DNA from: CAZMRW01 sp964568805
GTDB taxonomy: Bacteria; Pseudomonadota; Gammaproteobacteria; Methylococcales; Methylomonadaceae
DNA: 62,476 bases
Direction: 5' to 3'
Assembly: GCA_964568805.1 (NCBI GenBank)
Contig: CAZMRW010000012.1
Location: 1 to 62,476 of the forward strand
The notes beneath the pieces are model-generated. The model was not told the DNA's origin and did no database searches. It was given only the letters and a program-made list of their open reading frames with translations. This document shows positions 6,797 to 16,591 of the stretch, one piece after another. The position numbers were made by a program, and so were the translations under genes. The stretch's first letter is position 1. Each line of letters begins with the position of its first letter.

Positions 6797-9478
6797 ATGA
6801 TGATCAAGAGTTTAATTTCAGAAATTACCGGACAGAATGATATAGATCCGGCAGAAACCAGGGAATGGATCGAAGCTTTGCAAGCCGTTTTAGAGAATGA
6901 CGGAAGCGAACGCGCACATTATCTGATTGAGCAATTGGTTGCAGTAACCCGGCATTCGGGATTTGATATTCCTTTCAGCGCCAACACCGCCTATCTCAAT
7001 ACCATTCCCGTTGCCAACCAGGCAAAATATCCCGGCGATCAGGTCATTGAACAGAAGATACGTTCTTATGTACGCTGGAATGCCATGATGATGGTGTTAA
7101 GGGCGAATAAACATACCAATGTCGGCGGACACATCGCCAGTTTTGCGTCGGCAGCGACGTTATATGATGTCGGCTATAACCATTTTTGGCGAGCGCCGTC
7201 CGATCAACATGACGGCGACCTGATTTTTACCCAGGGTCATTTGACCCCCGGCGATTACGCCAGGGCCTTTCTGCTGGGGCGATTTACCCAGGAACAGATG
7301 GACAACTTCCGTCAGGAAGTGCACGGCAATGGCTTATCGTCCTATCCGCACCCCTGGCTGATGCCGGACTTCTGGCAGTTTCCGACAGTTTCGATGGGAC
7401 TTGGCCCGATCATGGCAATCTATCAGGCGCGTTTCATGCGTTATCTGCAGGATCGCGGCTTTGCCGATACCTCTGACCGAAAAGTCTGGAGTTTCCTGGG
7501 CGATGGTGAAACCGATGAACCCGAGTCTTTGGGTGCTATTGGTTTGGCCGGACGGGAAAAACTGGATAACCTGATTTTTGTTGTCAACTGTAATTTACAA
7601 CGGCTGGACGGGCCGGTGCGAGGCAACGGCAAAATCATCCAGGAACTGGAAAGCGAATTCCGCGGCGCCGGCTGGAATGTGATAAAAGTGGTCTGGGGTC
7701 AACGCTGGGATGCCTTGTTGGCCAGAGATACCGAAGGTCTTTTGGCGGCACGAATGATGGCCTGCGTCGATGGCGATTATCAGACCTTCAAGGCCAAAGA
7801 CGGCGCTTATGTCCGTGAACATTTTTTTAATACCCCGGAATTAAAAGCGATGGTTGAAGACTGGTCCGACCGCGATATCTGGGAACTGAACCGCGGGGGA
7901 CATGATCCCGCCAAGGTGTATGCGGCGTTCCATGCCGCAGTCAATCACAAAGGCCAACCGACGGTCATTCTCGCCAAAACGATCAAGGGTTACGGCATGG
8001 GTGAGTCCGGGCAGGCGCAAAATATTACCCACCAGCAAAAGAAAATGAGCGAAAGCTCGCTCGGCCATTTCCGTGACACCTATGATTTACCGGTAACGGA
8101 TGAACAACTCCATGATTTGCCATATATCACTTTTCCGGAGGGTTCTCGGGAGCTTGCTTATATGATGCAGCGGAGGGAGGAGCTGGGCGGACACTTGCCG
8201 GCCAGAAGAAGCAAATCCTATGCGCTCGACGTACCCGTGCTGAACGATTTCAAAGCCCTGCTCGAAGCTAGTGGCGAAGGCCGCGAATTTTCTACGACAA
8301 TGGCTTTTGTCCGACTGCTGAATATTCTGACGAAAGACAAAAACATCGGCAAACGCATCGTGCCGATCGTTCCCGACGAATCAAGAACTTTCGGCATGGA
8401 AGGCATGTTCAGGCAACTCGGCATCTGGTCCCAGGTGGGGCAGCTTTATACGCCACAGGATGCCGATCAGTTGATGTTCTACAAGGAAGACAAACATGGT
8501 CAGGTGCTGCAGGAAGGCATCAACGAAGCCGGCGGTTTATGCGACTGGATTGCGGCAGGGACGTCTTATTCCACCCATAACGTGCCGATGATTCCGTTTT
8601 TCATTTATTATTCGATGTTCGGCTTTCAGCGTGTCGGAGATTTAATCTGGGCGGCGGCAGATCAACGAACCCGAGGATTCCTGATGGGCGGCACCGCCGG
8701 CAGGACGACGCTGAATGGCGAAGGTCTCCAGCATGAAGACGGGCATAGTCATTTGATGGCGTCTACTGTGCCGAATTGTGTGTCTTACGATCCAACCTAC
8801 TCGTATGAACTGGCTGTGATCATTCAGAATGGTTTGCGGCGCATGTATGTCGAACAGGAAGATATTTTCTATTACATCACCGTCATGAATGAAAATTATG
8901 CCCACCCGGCGATGCCGAAAGGGATAGAACTGGACATCTTGAAAGGGATGTATTGTTTTCGCCAGGGTCCTAAAAAGAAAGCTCCTAGAGTACAGTTATT
9001 GGGCTCTGGTACGATATTCCGTGAAGTGGAGTTCGCCGCCGAGCTGCTGCGCAACGATTGGGGTGTGGAGTCGGATTTATGGAGTTGTCCAAGTTTTACC
9101 GAACTGGCAAGGGATGGTCAGTCCTGTGAGCGCTGGAATCGTCTGCATCCGGCCGAAAAAGCCAGACTGCCGCATGTTGCCAGCTGTCTTGCCAGTGCGC
9201 AGGGCCCGGTGATCGCGGCCACCGATTACTGCCGCGCCTTTGCCGAGCAAATTCGTCCCTATATTTCCTCGCCTTATACCGTGCTGGGAACCGATGGTTT
9301 CGGCCGCTCCGACACCCGTGAGAACCTCAGGCGGTTTTTTGAAGTGGATCGATTCCATGTCACCATCGCCTCACTCAAGAGTCTGGCGGATATCGGGCAA
9401 TTCGATCCGGCTAAAGTGGAGGTGGCAATTGCCAAGTACGGCATCAATGCCGATGTTAATGCCCCTTGGTTAGTGTAA
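6797..9478 (+). CDS. aceE: Pyruvate dehydrogenase E1 component, homodimeric
   Basis: 893 aa, the single-chain E1 of the gammaproteobacterial pyruvate dehydrogenase complex. It decarboxylates pyruvate with thiamine diphosphate and acetylates the E2 lipoyl group. The ThDP/Mg motif GDGETDEP...NCNLQRLDG is at residues about 235-265. N-terminal NTIPVANQAKYPGD and HGNGLSSYPHPWLMPDFW are family signatures. Two start codons (6797, 6800) follow AGGATAAA; either works. It is first in aceE-aceF-lpd, with 15 nt to aceF. Confidence 0.98.
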   Translation: MMIKSLISEITGQNDIDPAETREWIEALQAVLENDGSERAHYLIEQLVAVTRHSGFDIPFSANTAYLNTIPVANQAKYPGDQVIEQKIRSYVRWNAMMMVLRANKHTNVGGHIASFASAATLYDVGYNHFWRAPSDQHDGDLIFTQGHLTPGDYARAFLLGRFTQEQMDNFRQEVHGNGLSSYPHPWLMPDFWQFPTVSMGLGPIMAIYQARFMRYLQDRGFADTSDRKVWSFLGDGETDEPESLGAIGLAGREKLDNLIFVVNCNLQRLDGPVRGNGKIIQELESEFRGAGWNVIKVVWGQRWDALLARDTEGLLAARMMACVDGDYQTFKAKDGAYVREHFFNTPELKAMVEDWSDRDIWELNRGGHDPAKVYAAFHAAVNHKGQPTVILAKTIKGYGMGESGQAQNITHQQKKMSESSLGHFRDTYDLPVTDEQLHDLPYITFPEGSRELAYMMQRREELGGHLPARRSKSYALDVPVLNDFKALLEASGEGREFSTTMAFVRLLNILTKDKNIGKRIVPIVPDESRTFGMEGMFRQLGIWSQVGQLYTPQDADQLMFYKEDKHGQVLQEGINEAGGLCDWIAAGTSYSTHNVPMIPFFIYYSMFGFQRVGDLIWAAADQRTRGFLMGGTAGRTTLNGEGLQHEDGHSHLMASTVPNCVSYDPTYSYELAVIIQNGLRRMYVEQEDIFYYITVMNENYAHPAMPKGIELDILKGMYCFRQGPKKKAPRVQLLGSGTIFREVEFAAELLRNDWGVESDLWSCPSFTELARDGQSCERWNRLHPAEKARLPHVASCLASAQGPVIAATDYCRAFAEQIRPYISSPYTVLGTDGFGRSDTRENLRRFFEVDRFHVTIASLKSLADIGQFDPAKVEVAIAKYGINADVNAPWLV

Positions 9479-9493
9479 TCGGAAGAAATTAAC

Positions 9494-10792
9494 ATGACTA
9501 ATTTGCTTGAAATTAAAGTCCCTGATGTCGGGAATGTTGCGGATATCGATGTCGTAGAGGTCTTGATTAAACAAGGCGATAGCGTTGCGCTCGAACAGAC
9601 TGTCGCTACCCTGGAAACGGATAAGGCCAGCATGGACTTGCCGTCCAGCGCCGCCGGCACGGTACAGCAGGTGTTCATCAAGCCTGGAGACAAGGTTTCG
9701 GAAGGGACGCTGATTGCCACCGTGCTGGCAAGCACCGGAGAGTCCGTTGCCGCCAAAACTGAAGAACCCGCACAGCCGTCCGCTCCCGTGGAAGCGAAGC
9801 CTGTTGAGGCTCCGAAAATTGACAAAGCGCCTGAACCGGCGTCACTACCCGCAGCTCCGCTGCCGGAAAAGGCACTGGCAGCCGGTCCCGTCCGCGCAGC
9901 CCATGCCTCTCCTTCGGTCCGGCTTTTCGCGCGGGAACTGGGCGTCGATGTCACCCGGATTTCCTCTGGCAGCGGGCGAAATGGGCGGATTATAAAAGAA
10001 GATGTCAAAAACTTTGTCAAGAAAGTGATGGCTGAAGGCGTTGTCGCCAACGGCGCCGGCATTCCGGCCATACCGGCTGTCGACTTCACGCCGTTCGGCG
10101 AAACCGAAACCATCAAGCTAAGCAAAATCAAGCGGCTGACCGGGCAAAATCTGAGCCGTGTCTGGCTCAATTTGCCGATGGTGACCTATCATGACGAGGC
10201 CGATATTACCGAGCTGGAGGCATTTCGTAATCAGTTGAATGCTGAAAAAGCCAATGGAGAAATAAAAATCACCGGCTTGATGTTCATTATCAAGGCGCTT
10301 GTTGCAGCAATGCAGCAGTTTCCAAGCTTTAATGCGTCGCTGTCCAGCGATGGCGAAAGCTTGATCATGAAAAAATATTTTAATGTCGGCATCGCCGTGG
10401 ATACGCCAAACGGTCTGGTGGTGCCGGTATTGCGGGATGTCGAAAAGAAAAGCATCAACCAACTGACTGCAGAATTGGCGGAAAAAAGCGAAAAAGCGCG
10501 CCAGGGGAAGTTGTTGCCGTCGGATATGCAAGGCGGCTGCATGACCATTTCCAGCCTGGGAGGCATAGGCGGCACTGCGTTTACCCCGATTGTCAATGCG
10601 CCTGAAGTGGCGATACTTGGAGTGACCCGCGCCAAAATGCAGCCGGTCTGGAACGGCAAGGAATTTGAACCCCGTTTGATGCTGCCGCTGGATCTGACTT
10701 ACGACCATCGTGTGATCGATGGCGCCGAAGGCGCCCGTTTCATGGCTGCCGTAAAAATTTATCTGGGCGATATCCGCCGACTTTTACTTTGA
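9494..10792 (+). CDS. aceF: Dihydrolipoyl acetyltransferase (PDH E2)
   Basis: 432 aa. Transfers the acetyl group to CoA and forms the core of the pyruvate dehydrogenase complex. One N-terminal lipoyl domain carries Lys44 in ETDKAS. A Pro/Ala-rich linker (about residues 80-135) leads to the peripheral subunit-binding domain (SPSVRLFARELGV ... GRNGRIIKEDV, about 136-172). The catalytic domain ends with DHRVIDG. Escherichia coli AceF has three lipoyl domains, so this is the short form. It lies 27 nt upstream of lpd. Confidence 0.97.
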   Translation: MTNLLEIKVPDVGNVADIDVVEVLIKQGDSVALEQTVATLETDKASMDLPSSAAGTVQQVFIKPGDKVSEGTLIATVLASTGESVAAKTEEPAQPSAPVEAKPVEAPKIDKAPEPASLPAAPLPEKALAAGPVRAAHASPSVRLFARELGVDVTRISSGSGRNGRIIKEDVKNFVKKVMAEGVVANGAGIPAIPAVDFTPFGETETIKLSKIKRLTGQNLSRVWLNLPMVTYHDEADITELEAFRNQLNAEKANGEIKITGLMFIIKALVAAMQQFPSFNASLSSDGESLIMKKYFNVGIAVDTPNGLVVPVLRDVEKKSINQLTAELAEKSEKARQGKLLPSDMQGGCMTISSLGGIGGTAFTPIVNAPEVAILGVTRAKMQPVWNGKEFEPRLMLPLDLTYDHRVIDGAEGARFMAAVKIYLGDIRRLLL

Positions 10793-10819
10793 CAGGATGA
10801 TGTTATGGAGGCTCCGGAA

Positions 10820-12238
10820 ATGAGTGAATCTGAACTAAACGCGGAAGTTTTGGTATTAGGCGGCGGGCCCGGCGGCTATAGCGCTGCATTTCGAGCCGCA
10901 GATCTGGGCAAGAAGGTGACCTTGATAGAACGTTATCCGGTCCTGGGAGGCGTCTGTCTCAATGTCGGTTGCATTCCGTCGAAAGCACTGCTGCATATGG
11001 CGCTGGTAATTCATGAGGCGGAGGAATTTGAGCCGCACGGACTCAGCTTCAGCAAGCCCTCGCTCGATCTCGATAAGATCAGGTCCTGGAAGCAGAGCGT
11101 CAGTAAATCATTGAATGACGGTCTGGCCGGGCTTGCCAAACAGCGTAAAGTCACTGTGGTCCAGGGAACCGGCAAGTTCAGTTCGGCCAATACGGTCGAG
11201 GTAGAGACTGTGGCCGGCGTCAAAACCATCCGTTTCGAACAGGCGATTATCGCCGCTGGCTCCCATCCGGCTGAAATTCCGGTTTTTCCGAACGACGATC
11301 CGCGTTTGTGGGATTCGACCGATGCCTTGGAGTTGAAAACCGTTCCGAAAAAATTGTTGATCGTCGGCGGCGGTATAATCGGGCTGGAAATGGCGACGGT
11401 TTATCATGCGTTCGGATCGGAAATCAGCGTAGTCGAATTGATGGATCAAATCATTCCCGGTTGCGACAAGGACCTGGTGACGCCGTTATTCCGCCGGATC
11501 AAGAAACAATACAAAAATATCTGGCTGGAAACCAAGGTAAGCTCGATCGAAACGCACGAGGACGGATTGAAAGTATTCTTCGACGGCAAGGGTGCCCCGG
11601 TGTCGGAGATATTTGACGCGGTGCTGGTGGCAGTAGGCCGGCGGCCCAATGGCAAACTGATCGGCGCTGAGCAGGCCGGCATTAAAGTCAATGACCAGGG
11701 ATTCATCGCGGTCGATAAACAGCAGCGCACCAATATTCCTCATATTTTCGCGATAGGCGATATCGTCGGCAATCCGATGCTCGCTCACAAGGCCGTTCAT
11801 GAAGGCAAGGTTGCCGCGGAAGTGATATCAGGCTTGAAAGCCGGTTTCGATGCGCTGACCATACCGTCGGTGGCGTATACCGATCCGGAAATCGCCTGGA
11901 TGGGCTTGACTGAAAATCAGGCGAAAGAGCAGGGGACGGAATACGACAAGGCCGTATTTCCTTGGGCGGCAAGCGGCCGTTCCTTAAGTATCGGGCGCAA
12001 GGAAGGCCTGACTAAAATCCTTTGTGATAAGGAAACCGGTAGAATTCTTGGCGCCGGCATGGTGGGTCCCAATGCCGGTGAATTAATAGCCGAAGCGGTG
12101 CTGGCTCTGGAAATGGGTTCCGAAGCCGAGGATATCGCCCTAACCATCCACCCGCACCCGACTTTATCTGAAACATTCGGCTTCGCGGCCGAAATGATTA
12201 CCGGAACCATTACTGATCTTTACATTAAAAAAGGATAA
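10820..12238 (+). CDS. lpd: Dihydrolipoyl dehydrogenase (E3)
   Basis: 472 aa FAD flavoprotein that reoxidises dihydrolipoamide with NAD. It shows the FAD dinucleotide fold (LGGGPGGYSAAF), the redox disulfide GGVCLNVGCIPSK, the NAD fold (VGGGIIGLE) and the C-terminal catalytic HPHPTLSE. ATG 10820 is chosen because GGAGG lies 8 nt upstream and the product then begins like other Lpd proteins; an in-frame ATG at 10805 would add five residues. It is the third gene of the pdh operon and, unlike some E3s of this class, has no lipoyl domain. Confidence 0.97.
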   Translation: MSESELNAEVLVLGGGPGGYSAAFRAADLGKKVTLIERYPVLGGVCLNVGCIPSKALLHMALVIHEAEEFEPHGLSFSKPSLDLDKIRSWKQSVSKSLNDGLAGLAKQRKVTVVQGTGKFSSANTVEVETVAGVKTIRFEQAIIAAGSHPAEIPVFPNDDPRLWDSTDALELKTVPKKLLIVGGGIIGLEMATVYHAFGSEISVVELMDQIIPGCDKDLVTPLFRRIKKQYKNIWLETKVSSIETHEDGLKVFFDGKGAPVSEIFDAVLVAVGRRPNGKLIGAEQAGIKVNDQGFIAVDKQQRTNIPHIFAIGDIVGNPMLAHKAVHEGKVAAEVISGLKAGFDALTIPSVAYTDPEIAWMGLTENQAKEQGTEYDKAVFPWAASGRSLSIGRKEGLTKILCDKETGRILGAGMVGPNAGELIAEAVLALEMGSEAEDIALTIHPHPTLSETFGFAAEMITGTITDLYIKKG

Positions 12239-12253
12239 ATCTTAAGTATTCCA

Positions 12254-14881
12254 ATGAGAAAAATTATATTCATATTACTTACGATCTTCCTGCTCGTTTT
12301 TATAAATTTTAGCATCTGGAGTTATATCAATAACCCCCTCCAGTTAAAATCGTGGACCAAAACCACCATGGGGGTTACCTTTGATCCCCGCCGTAAAAAT
12401 TACACGCAACAAAATAAAATATTTCCAACCGAAGCTGAAATCGACCAGGATTTGGCGTTACTTGAAAACAAAGTTCATGCCGTCCGCACCTATAGCGTGT
12501 TGAATAACTTGCACAAGGTTCCTGAACTGGCCGCCAAACACAATCTGAATGTAACCCTGGGGGCATGGATTGGCAGTGATTTTGAAAGGAACCGGCAGGA
12601 AATCGAGACCTTACTGCAAATCAGCAATCAGAATAATCCCAAAATTGTCAGAGTCATGGTCGGCAACGAAGTGTTGTTCCGCAATGAAATTTCTGTACCG
12701 CAACTGATTGACTATATCCGCGAGGTCAAAAAACGCACGTGGCGACCCGTCAGTACGTCAGAATCATTTGATATCTGGCTTGCCCACCCAGAATTGGTGG
12801 CGGAAGTCGATTTTATCGGCGCCCATATCCTGCCTTACTGGAACGGCATAGCCGTTGAAGATGCGGTTGATTTTGTCTTTGAAAAGCTCTATGAGTTGCA
12901 AAAGGCCTATCCTAAAAAACCGATCGTCATTACCGAGGTCGGCTGGCCGTCGGACGGGCAACCCTTCAGACATGCGACGGCCTCCAGGACCAATCAGGCA
13001 ATATTTCTGCGTGAATTCCTGAACCGGGCAGCGGAGCAGAAACTGGCCTACTATATCGTCGAGGCCTTCGATCAACCCTGGAAAATGAGCATTGAAGGCT
13101 CAGCCGGCGCCTATTGGGGAATATTCAATGCCGACCGGCAGCCGAAATATCCGATGGAAGGTGCGGTTTTGGCCTTGCCGGGCTGGAAACACTGGGCGAC
13201 CGGCGCTGCGATATTCAGTGTGGTATTGATGGGATTGTTCCTGTTTACCCGCCGAAGTCTGGAATTGCCGGGTGTTCTTTTTTTCGGCGTGATCGCCAAC
13301 CTGGCGGCATCGACGATTTTCTGGACGGTATCGATCGGCGCGCAGCAGTATCAGACTCATCTGACGATCGCATTTTGGGTCTTGCTGGTTTTGATGCAGG
13401 TGATCGCGGTATTTATTCTGTTGATTGAAGCGCTTGAAATCGCCGAAATTATCTGGCATCGAAATACCGCCCGAACGTTCAAGCCGTTAACTCCCGGTCC
13501 CGATTTTAAATACCCCAAGGTTTCATTGCACCTGCCCATTCATAACGAACCGCCGATGATGGTGCGCAAAACGCTGGAAGCTTTGGCAAAGGTGGATTAT
13601 CCCAATATGGAAGTACTGGTGATGGACAATAACACCAAGGATCCGGCGGTCTGGGAACCGGTACGTGAAGATTGCGAACGGCTTGGGTCCCGATTCAGGT
13701 TTTTCCATCTGGAAAACTGGCCCGGTTTCAAGGCCGGTGCAATCAATCACGCACTCGAACAAACTGCTCCCGATGCCGAAATCATCGCCGTGATCGACAG
13801 CGATTATGTCCTGTCTCCGGACTGGCTAAAATGCATGGTCCCTTATTTTGATAATGAGAATGTCGGTTTTGTACAGTCGCCGCAAGATTACCGCGATTTG
13901 CATGTCAGCACCTTTAAATCCAACTGTTACTGGGAATACGCCGGTTTTTTCAATATCGGGATGGTGCAGAGAAACGAATACAATGCGATCATTCAGCACG
14001 GCACGATGACGATGATCAGAAAGTCGGCATTGCTGGAAGTCGGCAAATGGGCGGAATGGTGCATTTGTGAAGACAGCGAACTGGGCTTGCGTCTATACGA
14101 AGCCGGGTATGACTCGGTTTATTGCAAGGAATCTTTCGGAAAAGGATTGATGCCGGATACGATGTCCGGTTACATGACTCAACGCTATCGCTGGGTTTAT
14201 GGAGCAATGCAAATTATAAAAGGGCATTGGCGCAGCTTTTTGCCGACTAAAAAATCGCCGCTCACGTCCGCTCAAAAATATTATTTTGTGGCGGGGTGGT
14301 TGCCGTGGTTTTCCGATGCGTTGGCATTAGTGTTCACCACCGCGAGCCTGATTTTAACCGGGTTAATGCTGGCCGATCCGTACCATTTTGAGATACCGGT
14401 CAATGCGTTTTTATTGCCGACGATAGGCCTGTTCAGTTTTAAAATCCTGCGCAGTTTATGGTTGTATCAGGCCCGTGTCCCGTGTACGTTCTGGCAATCG
14501 CTGGGCGCCTCGTTATCCGGGCTGTCCTTGACCCATACGGTAGCTAAAGGCGTATGGCAAGGGATGTTTATTCCGGGCAAGCCTTTCATGCGTACGCCGA
14601 AGTATGAAAAACTGGGCATGTTGGTGACCGGCTTGATGACCATCAGGCAGGAAATTTTCTTGCTGATTTTGTTAGCTTGCGGAATTGCCGGCATGTATTT
14701 AATAGAGCATTTCGATAACTTGAGCGGCCGCTTATGGATGGCCGTATTATGTGTTCAATCGGTTCCTTATGTTGCCGCTCTTATTACGGCGTTAATCAGT
14801 ATTGCGCCGAGCTATCTTAAAAACTCAGCTGTTTCTTTCGAAGAGATGGATGATATAAGCGCGTCCCCAGACAAAACTTAG
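12254..14881 (+). CDS. GH17-GT2 beta-glucan synthase, NdvB-like
   Basis: 875 aa inner-membrane protein. Residues 1-25 form an N-terminal membrane anchor. Residues about 40-290 are a GH17 glucan hydrolase/transglycosylase-like domain (VGNEVLFRNE, TEVGWPSDGQPF) that would face the periplasm. Several membrane helices follow (about 305-400). The GT2 synthase domain (about 420-660) has DNN, IDSDYV and QRYRW near 642, and more helices end the protein. The layout resembles Pseudomonas aeruginosa NdvB, which makes cyclic beta-1,3-glucans. The gene lies 15 nt after lpd, so it may be co-transcribed with the pdh operon, but no strong ribosome binding site is seen. The exact glucan product is unknown. 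Confidence 0.88.
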   Translation: MRKIIFILLTIFLLVFINFSIWSYINNPLQLKSWTKTTMGVTFDPRRKNYTQQNKIFPTEAEIDQDLALLENKVHAVRTYSVLNNLHKVPELAAKHNLNVTLGAWIGSDFERNRQEIETLLQISNQNNPKIVRVMVGNEVLFRNEISVPQLIDYIREVKKRTWRPVSTSESFDIWLAHPELVAEVDFIGAHILPYWNGIAVEDAVDFVFEKLYELQKAYPKKPIVITEVGWPSDGQPFRHATASRTNQAIFLREFLNRAAEQKLAYYIVEAFDQPWKMSIEGSAGAYWGIFNADRQPKYPMEGAVLALPGWKHWATGAAIFSVVLMGLFLFTRRSLELPGVLFFGVIANLAASTIFWTVSIGAQQYQTHLTIAFWVLLVLMQVIAVFILLIEALEIAEIIWHRNTARTFKPLTPGPDFKYPKVSLHLPIHNEPPMMVRKTLEALAKVDYPNMEVLVMDNNTKDPAVWEPVREDCERLGSRFRFFHLENWPGFKAGAINHALEQTAPDAEIIAVIDSDYVLSPDWLKCMVPYFDNENVGFVQSPQDYRDLHVSTFKSNCYWEYAGFFNIGMVQRNEYNAIIQHGTMTMIRKSALLEVGKWAEWCICEDSELGLRLYEAGYDSVYCKESFGKGLMPDTMSGYMTQRYRWVYGAMQIIKGHWRSFLPTKKSPLTSAQKYYFVAGWLPWFSDALALVFTTASLILTGLMLADPYHFEIPVNAFLLPTIGLFSFKILRSLWLYQARVPCTFWQSLGASLSGLSLTHTVAKGVWQGMFIPGKPFMRTPKYEKLGMLVTGLMTIRQEIFLLILLACGIAGMYLIEHFDNLSGRLWMAVLCVQSVPYVAALITALISIAPSYLKNSAVSFEEMDDISASPDKT

Positions 14882-14893
14882 TACCTTATGAAA

Positions 14894-14926
14894 TGGTGGC
14901 GGCGCAATGCCTTTGCACCGCCATCA
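14894..14926. repeat. Intergenic hairpin after the glucan synthase gene
   Basis: TGGTGGCGGCGCA (14894-14906) pairs with TGCACCGCCATCA (14914-14926) except for one mismatch and one G-U pair. No T run follows, so it is not a standard intrinsic terminator. It may stabilise the mRNA 3' end or aid factor-dependent termination before the fumarase gene. Confidence 0.4.
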
Positions 14927-14972
14927 TCAATTATCATCCACAGTTAATCCGGACAGGTGAGCTCGCGATATC

Positions 14973-16499
14973 ATGAGCGTAATACAACAAGACGATTTTA
15001 TTCAAAGTATTTCTGATTCGTTACAATTTATCTCTTACTATCATCCCCTCGACTTTATCAAAGCCTTAAACACGGCTTATCAAAAAGAACAAAGCCCGGC
15101 CGCCAAGGATGCGATGGCGCAAATCCTGATAAACTCCAGAATGTGTGCCGAAGGACGCCGACCGATTTGCCAGGACACCGGTATCGTTACCGTCTTCCTG
15201 ACAATCGGTATGAGCGTGACCTGGGATGCGGACATGAGCATCACTGACATGGTCAACGAGGGAGTCCGGCGCGCCTACTTGAATAGTGACAATGTGTTAC
15301 GGGCTTCAATTCTGGATGACCCCGCCGGAAAACGTATCAATACCCGGGATAATACCCCAGCGGTGGTGCATATGGACGTTGTGCCTGGCGATACGGTCGC
15401 TGTGGAAGTGGCGGCCAAGGGCGGCGGCTCTGAAGCCAAGGCAAAATTTGCCATGCTCAATCCTGCCGACAACATCGTCGACTGGGTGTTGAAAACGGTG
15501 CCTACGATGGGTGCCGGCTGGTGTCCGCCGGGCATTCTCGGCATCGGCATCGGCGGCACCGCGGAAAAGGCAATGCTGTTGGCGAAGCAGGCCTGTATGG
15601 AAACTATCGATATTCAGGACCTGATTGCCCGCGGTCCCGGCAATGCCCTCGAAGAGTTGCGTCTCGATCTCTATGAGCAAGTGAACGCGCTGGGCATCGG
15701 CGCCCAGGGTTTAGGGGGATTGACCACGGTTCTGGATATTAAAATCAAGGATTATCCCACCCATGCGGCCAACAAACCGGTGGCGATGATACCCAACTGT
15801 GCCGCGACCCGCCATGTCCATTTTGAACTGGATGGTTCCGGTCCCGCCGAATTTAAACCGCCGCGCCTGGAAGACTGGCCGAACATCAGCCGGGATTCAG
15901 GTTTTCCGGCTCGAAAGGTTAATCTAGACACCGTGACACAAGCCGAGGTCGCGGTCTGGAAACCGGGTGAAACTCTATTGCTTAGCGGCACGTTGCTGAC
16001 CGGTCGCGATGCGGCGCACAAGCGCCTAGTCGACTTGTTCGAACGGGGTGAGCCGCTGCCTGCCAATATCGATTTTGCCGGAAAATTCATTTATTACGTC
16101 GGTCCGGTCGATCCGGTTCGCGATGAAGTCGTGGGGCCTGCAGGTCCCACGACAGCAACTCGAATGGATAAGTTTACCGAAACGATACTGGCAAAAACCG
16201 GCTTGCTGGGCATGATCGGCAAGGCAGAGCGGGGGGCTTTGGCGATTGAGGCGATTAAAAAGCACAAGTCGGTGTATCTTGTCGCCGTCGGCGGAGCGGC
16301 TTATCTGGTCTCAAAAGCCATTCGCAAGTCCCGTATCATCGCCTTTGAAGATCTTGGCATGGAAGCCATCCATGAGTTTATCGTCGAAGACATGCCGGTT
16401 ACCGTTGCGGTTGATGCACTAGGTTCATCGATACATGAAACTGCTCCGAAAATCTGGCAGAAAAAAATCGGCAAGATTCCTGTCATTGAAGAAAGTTAA
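14973..16499 (+). CDS. fumA: Fumarate hydratase, class I (iron-sulfur)
   Basis: 508 aa, oxygen-sensitive [4Fe-4S] fumarase that interconverts fumarate and malate in the TCA cycle. Cys66 in RRPICQDTG and Cys in PNCAATRHVHF are cluster ligands. GTLLTGRDAAHKR and GPAGPTTATRMD are typical of the C-terminal beta domain. The length fits the one-chain form. It may be transcribed alone or with the downstream symporter 92 nt away. The symbol could equally be given as fumB or fum. Confidence 0.95.
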   Translation: MSVIQQDDFIQSISDSLQFISYYHPLDFIKALNTAYQKEQSPAAKDAMAQILINSRMCAEGRRPICQDTGIVTVFLTIGMSVTWDADMSITDMVNEGVRRAYLNSDNVLRASILDDPAGKRINTRDNTPAVVHMDVVPGDTVAVEVAAKGGGSEAKAKFAMLNPADNIVDWVLKTVPTMGAGWCPPGILGIGIGGTAEKAMLLAKQACMETIDIQDLIARGPGNALEELRLDLYEQVNALGIGAQGLGGLTTVLDIKIKDYPTHAANKPVAMIPNCAATRHVHFELDGSGPAEFKPPRLEDWPNISRDSGFPARKVNLDTVTQAEVAVWKPGETLLLSGTLLTGRDAAHKRLVDLFERGEPLPANIDFAGKFIYYVGPVDPVRDEVVGPAGPTTATRMDKFTETILAKTGLLGMIGKAERGALAIEAIKKHKSVYLVAVGGAAYLVSKAIRKSRIIAFEDLGMEAIHEFIVEDMPVTVAVDALGSSIHETAPKIWQKKIGKIPVIEES

Positions 16500-16591
16500 T
16501 CATCGCTAATCGCGATCGACTGCTGTCGATGGTTTTGCAGCAACTGATGCAAGTTTCTGTTCAACTATATTTAATTAAAGGAGTAAAAGAT

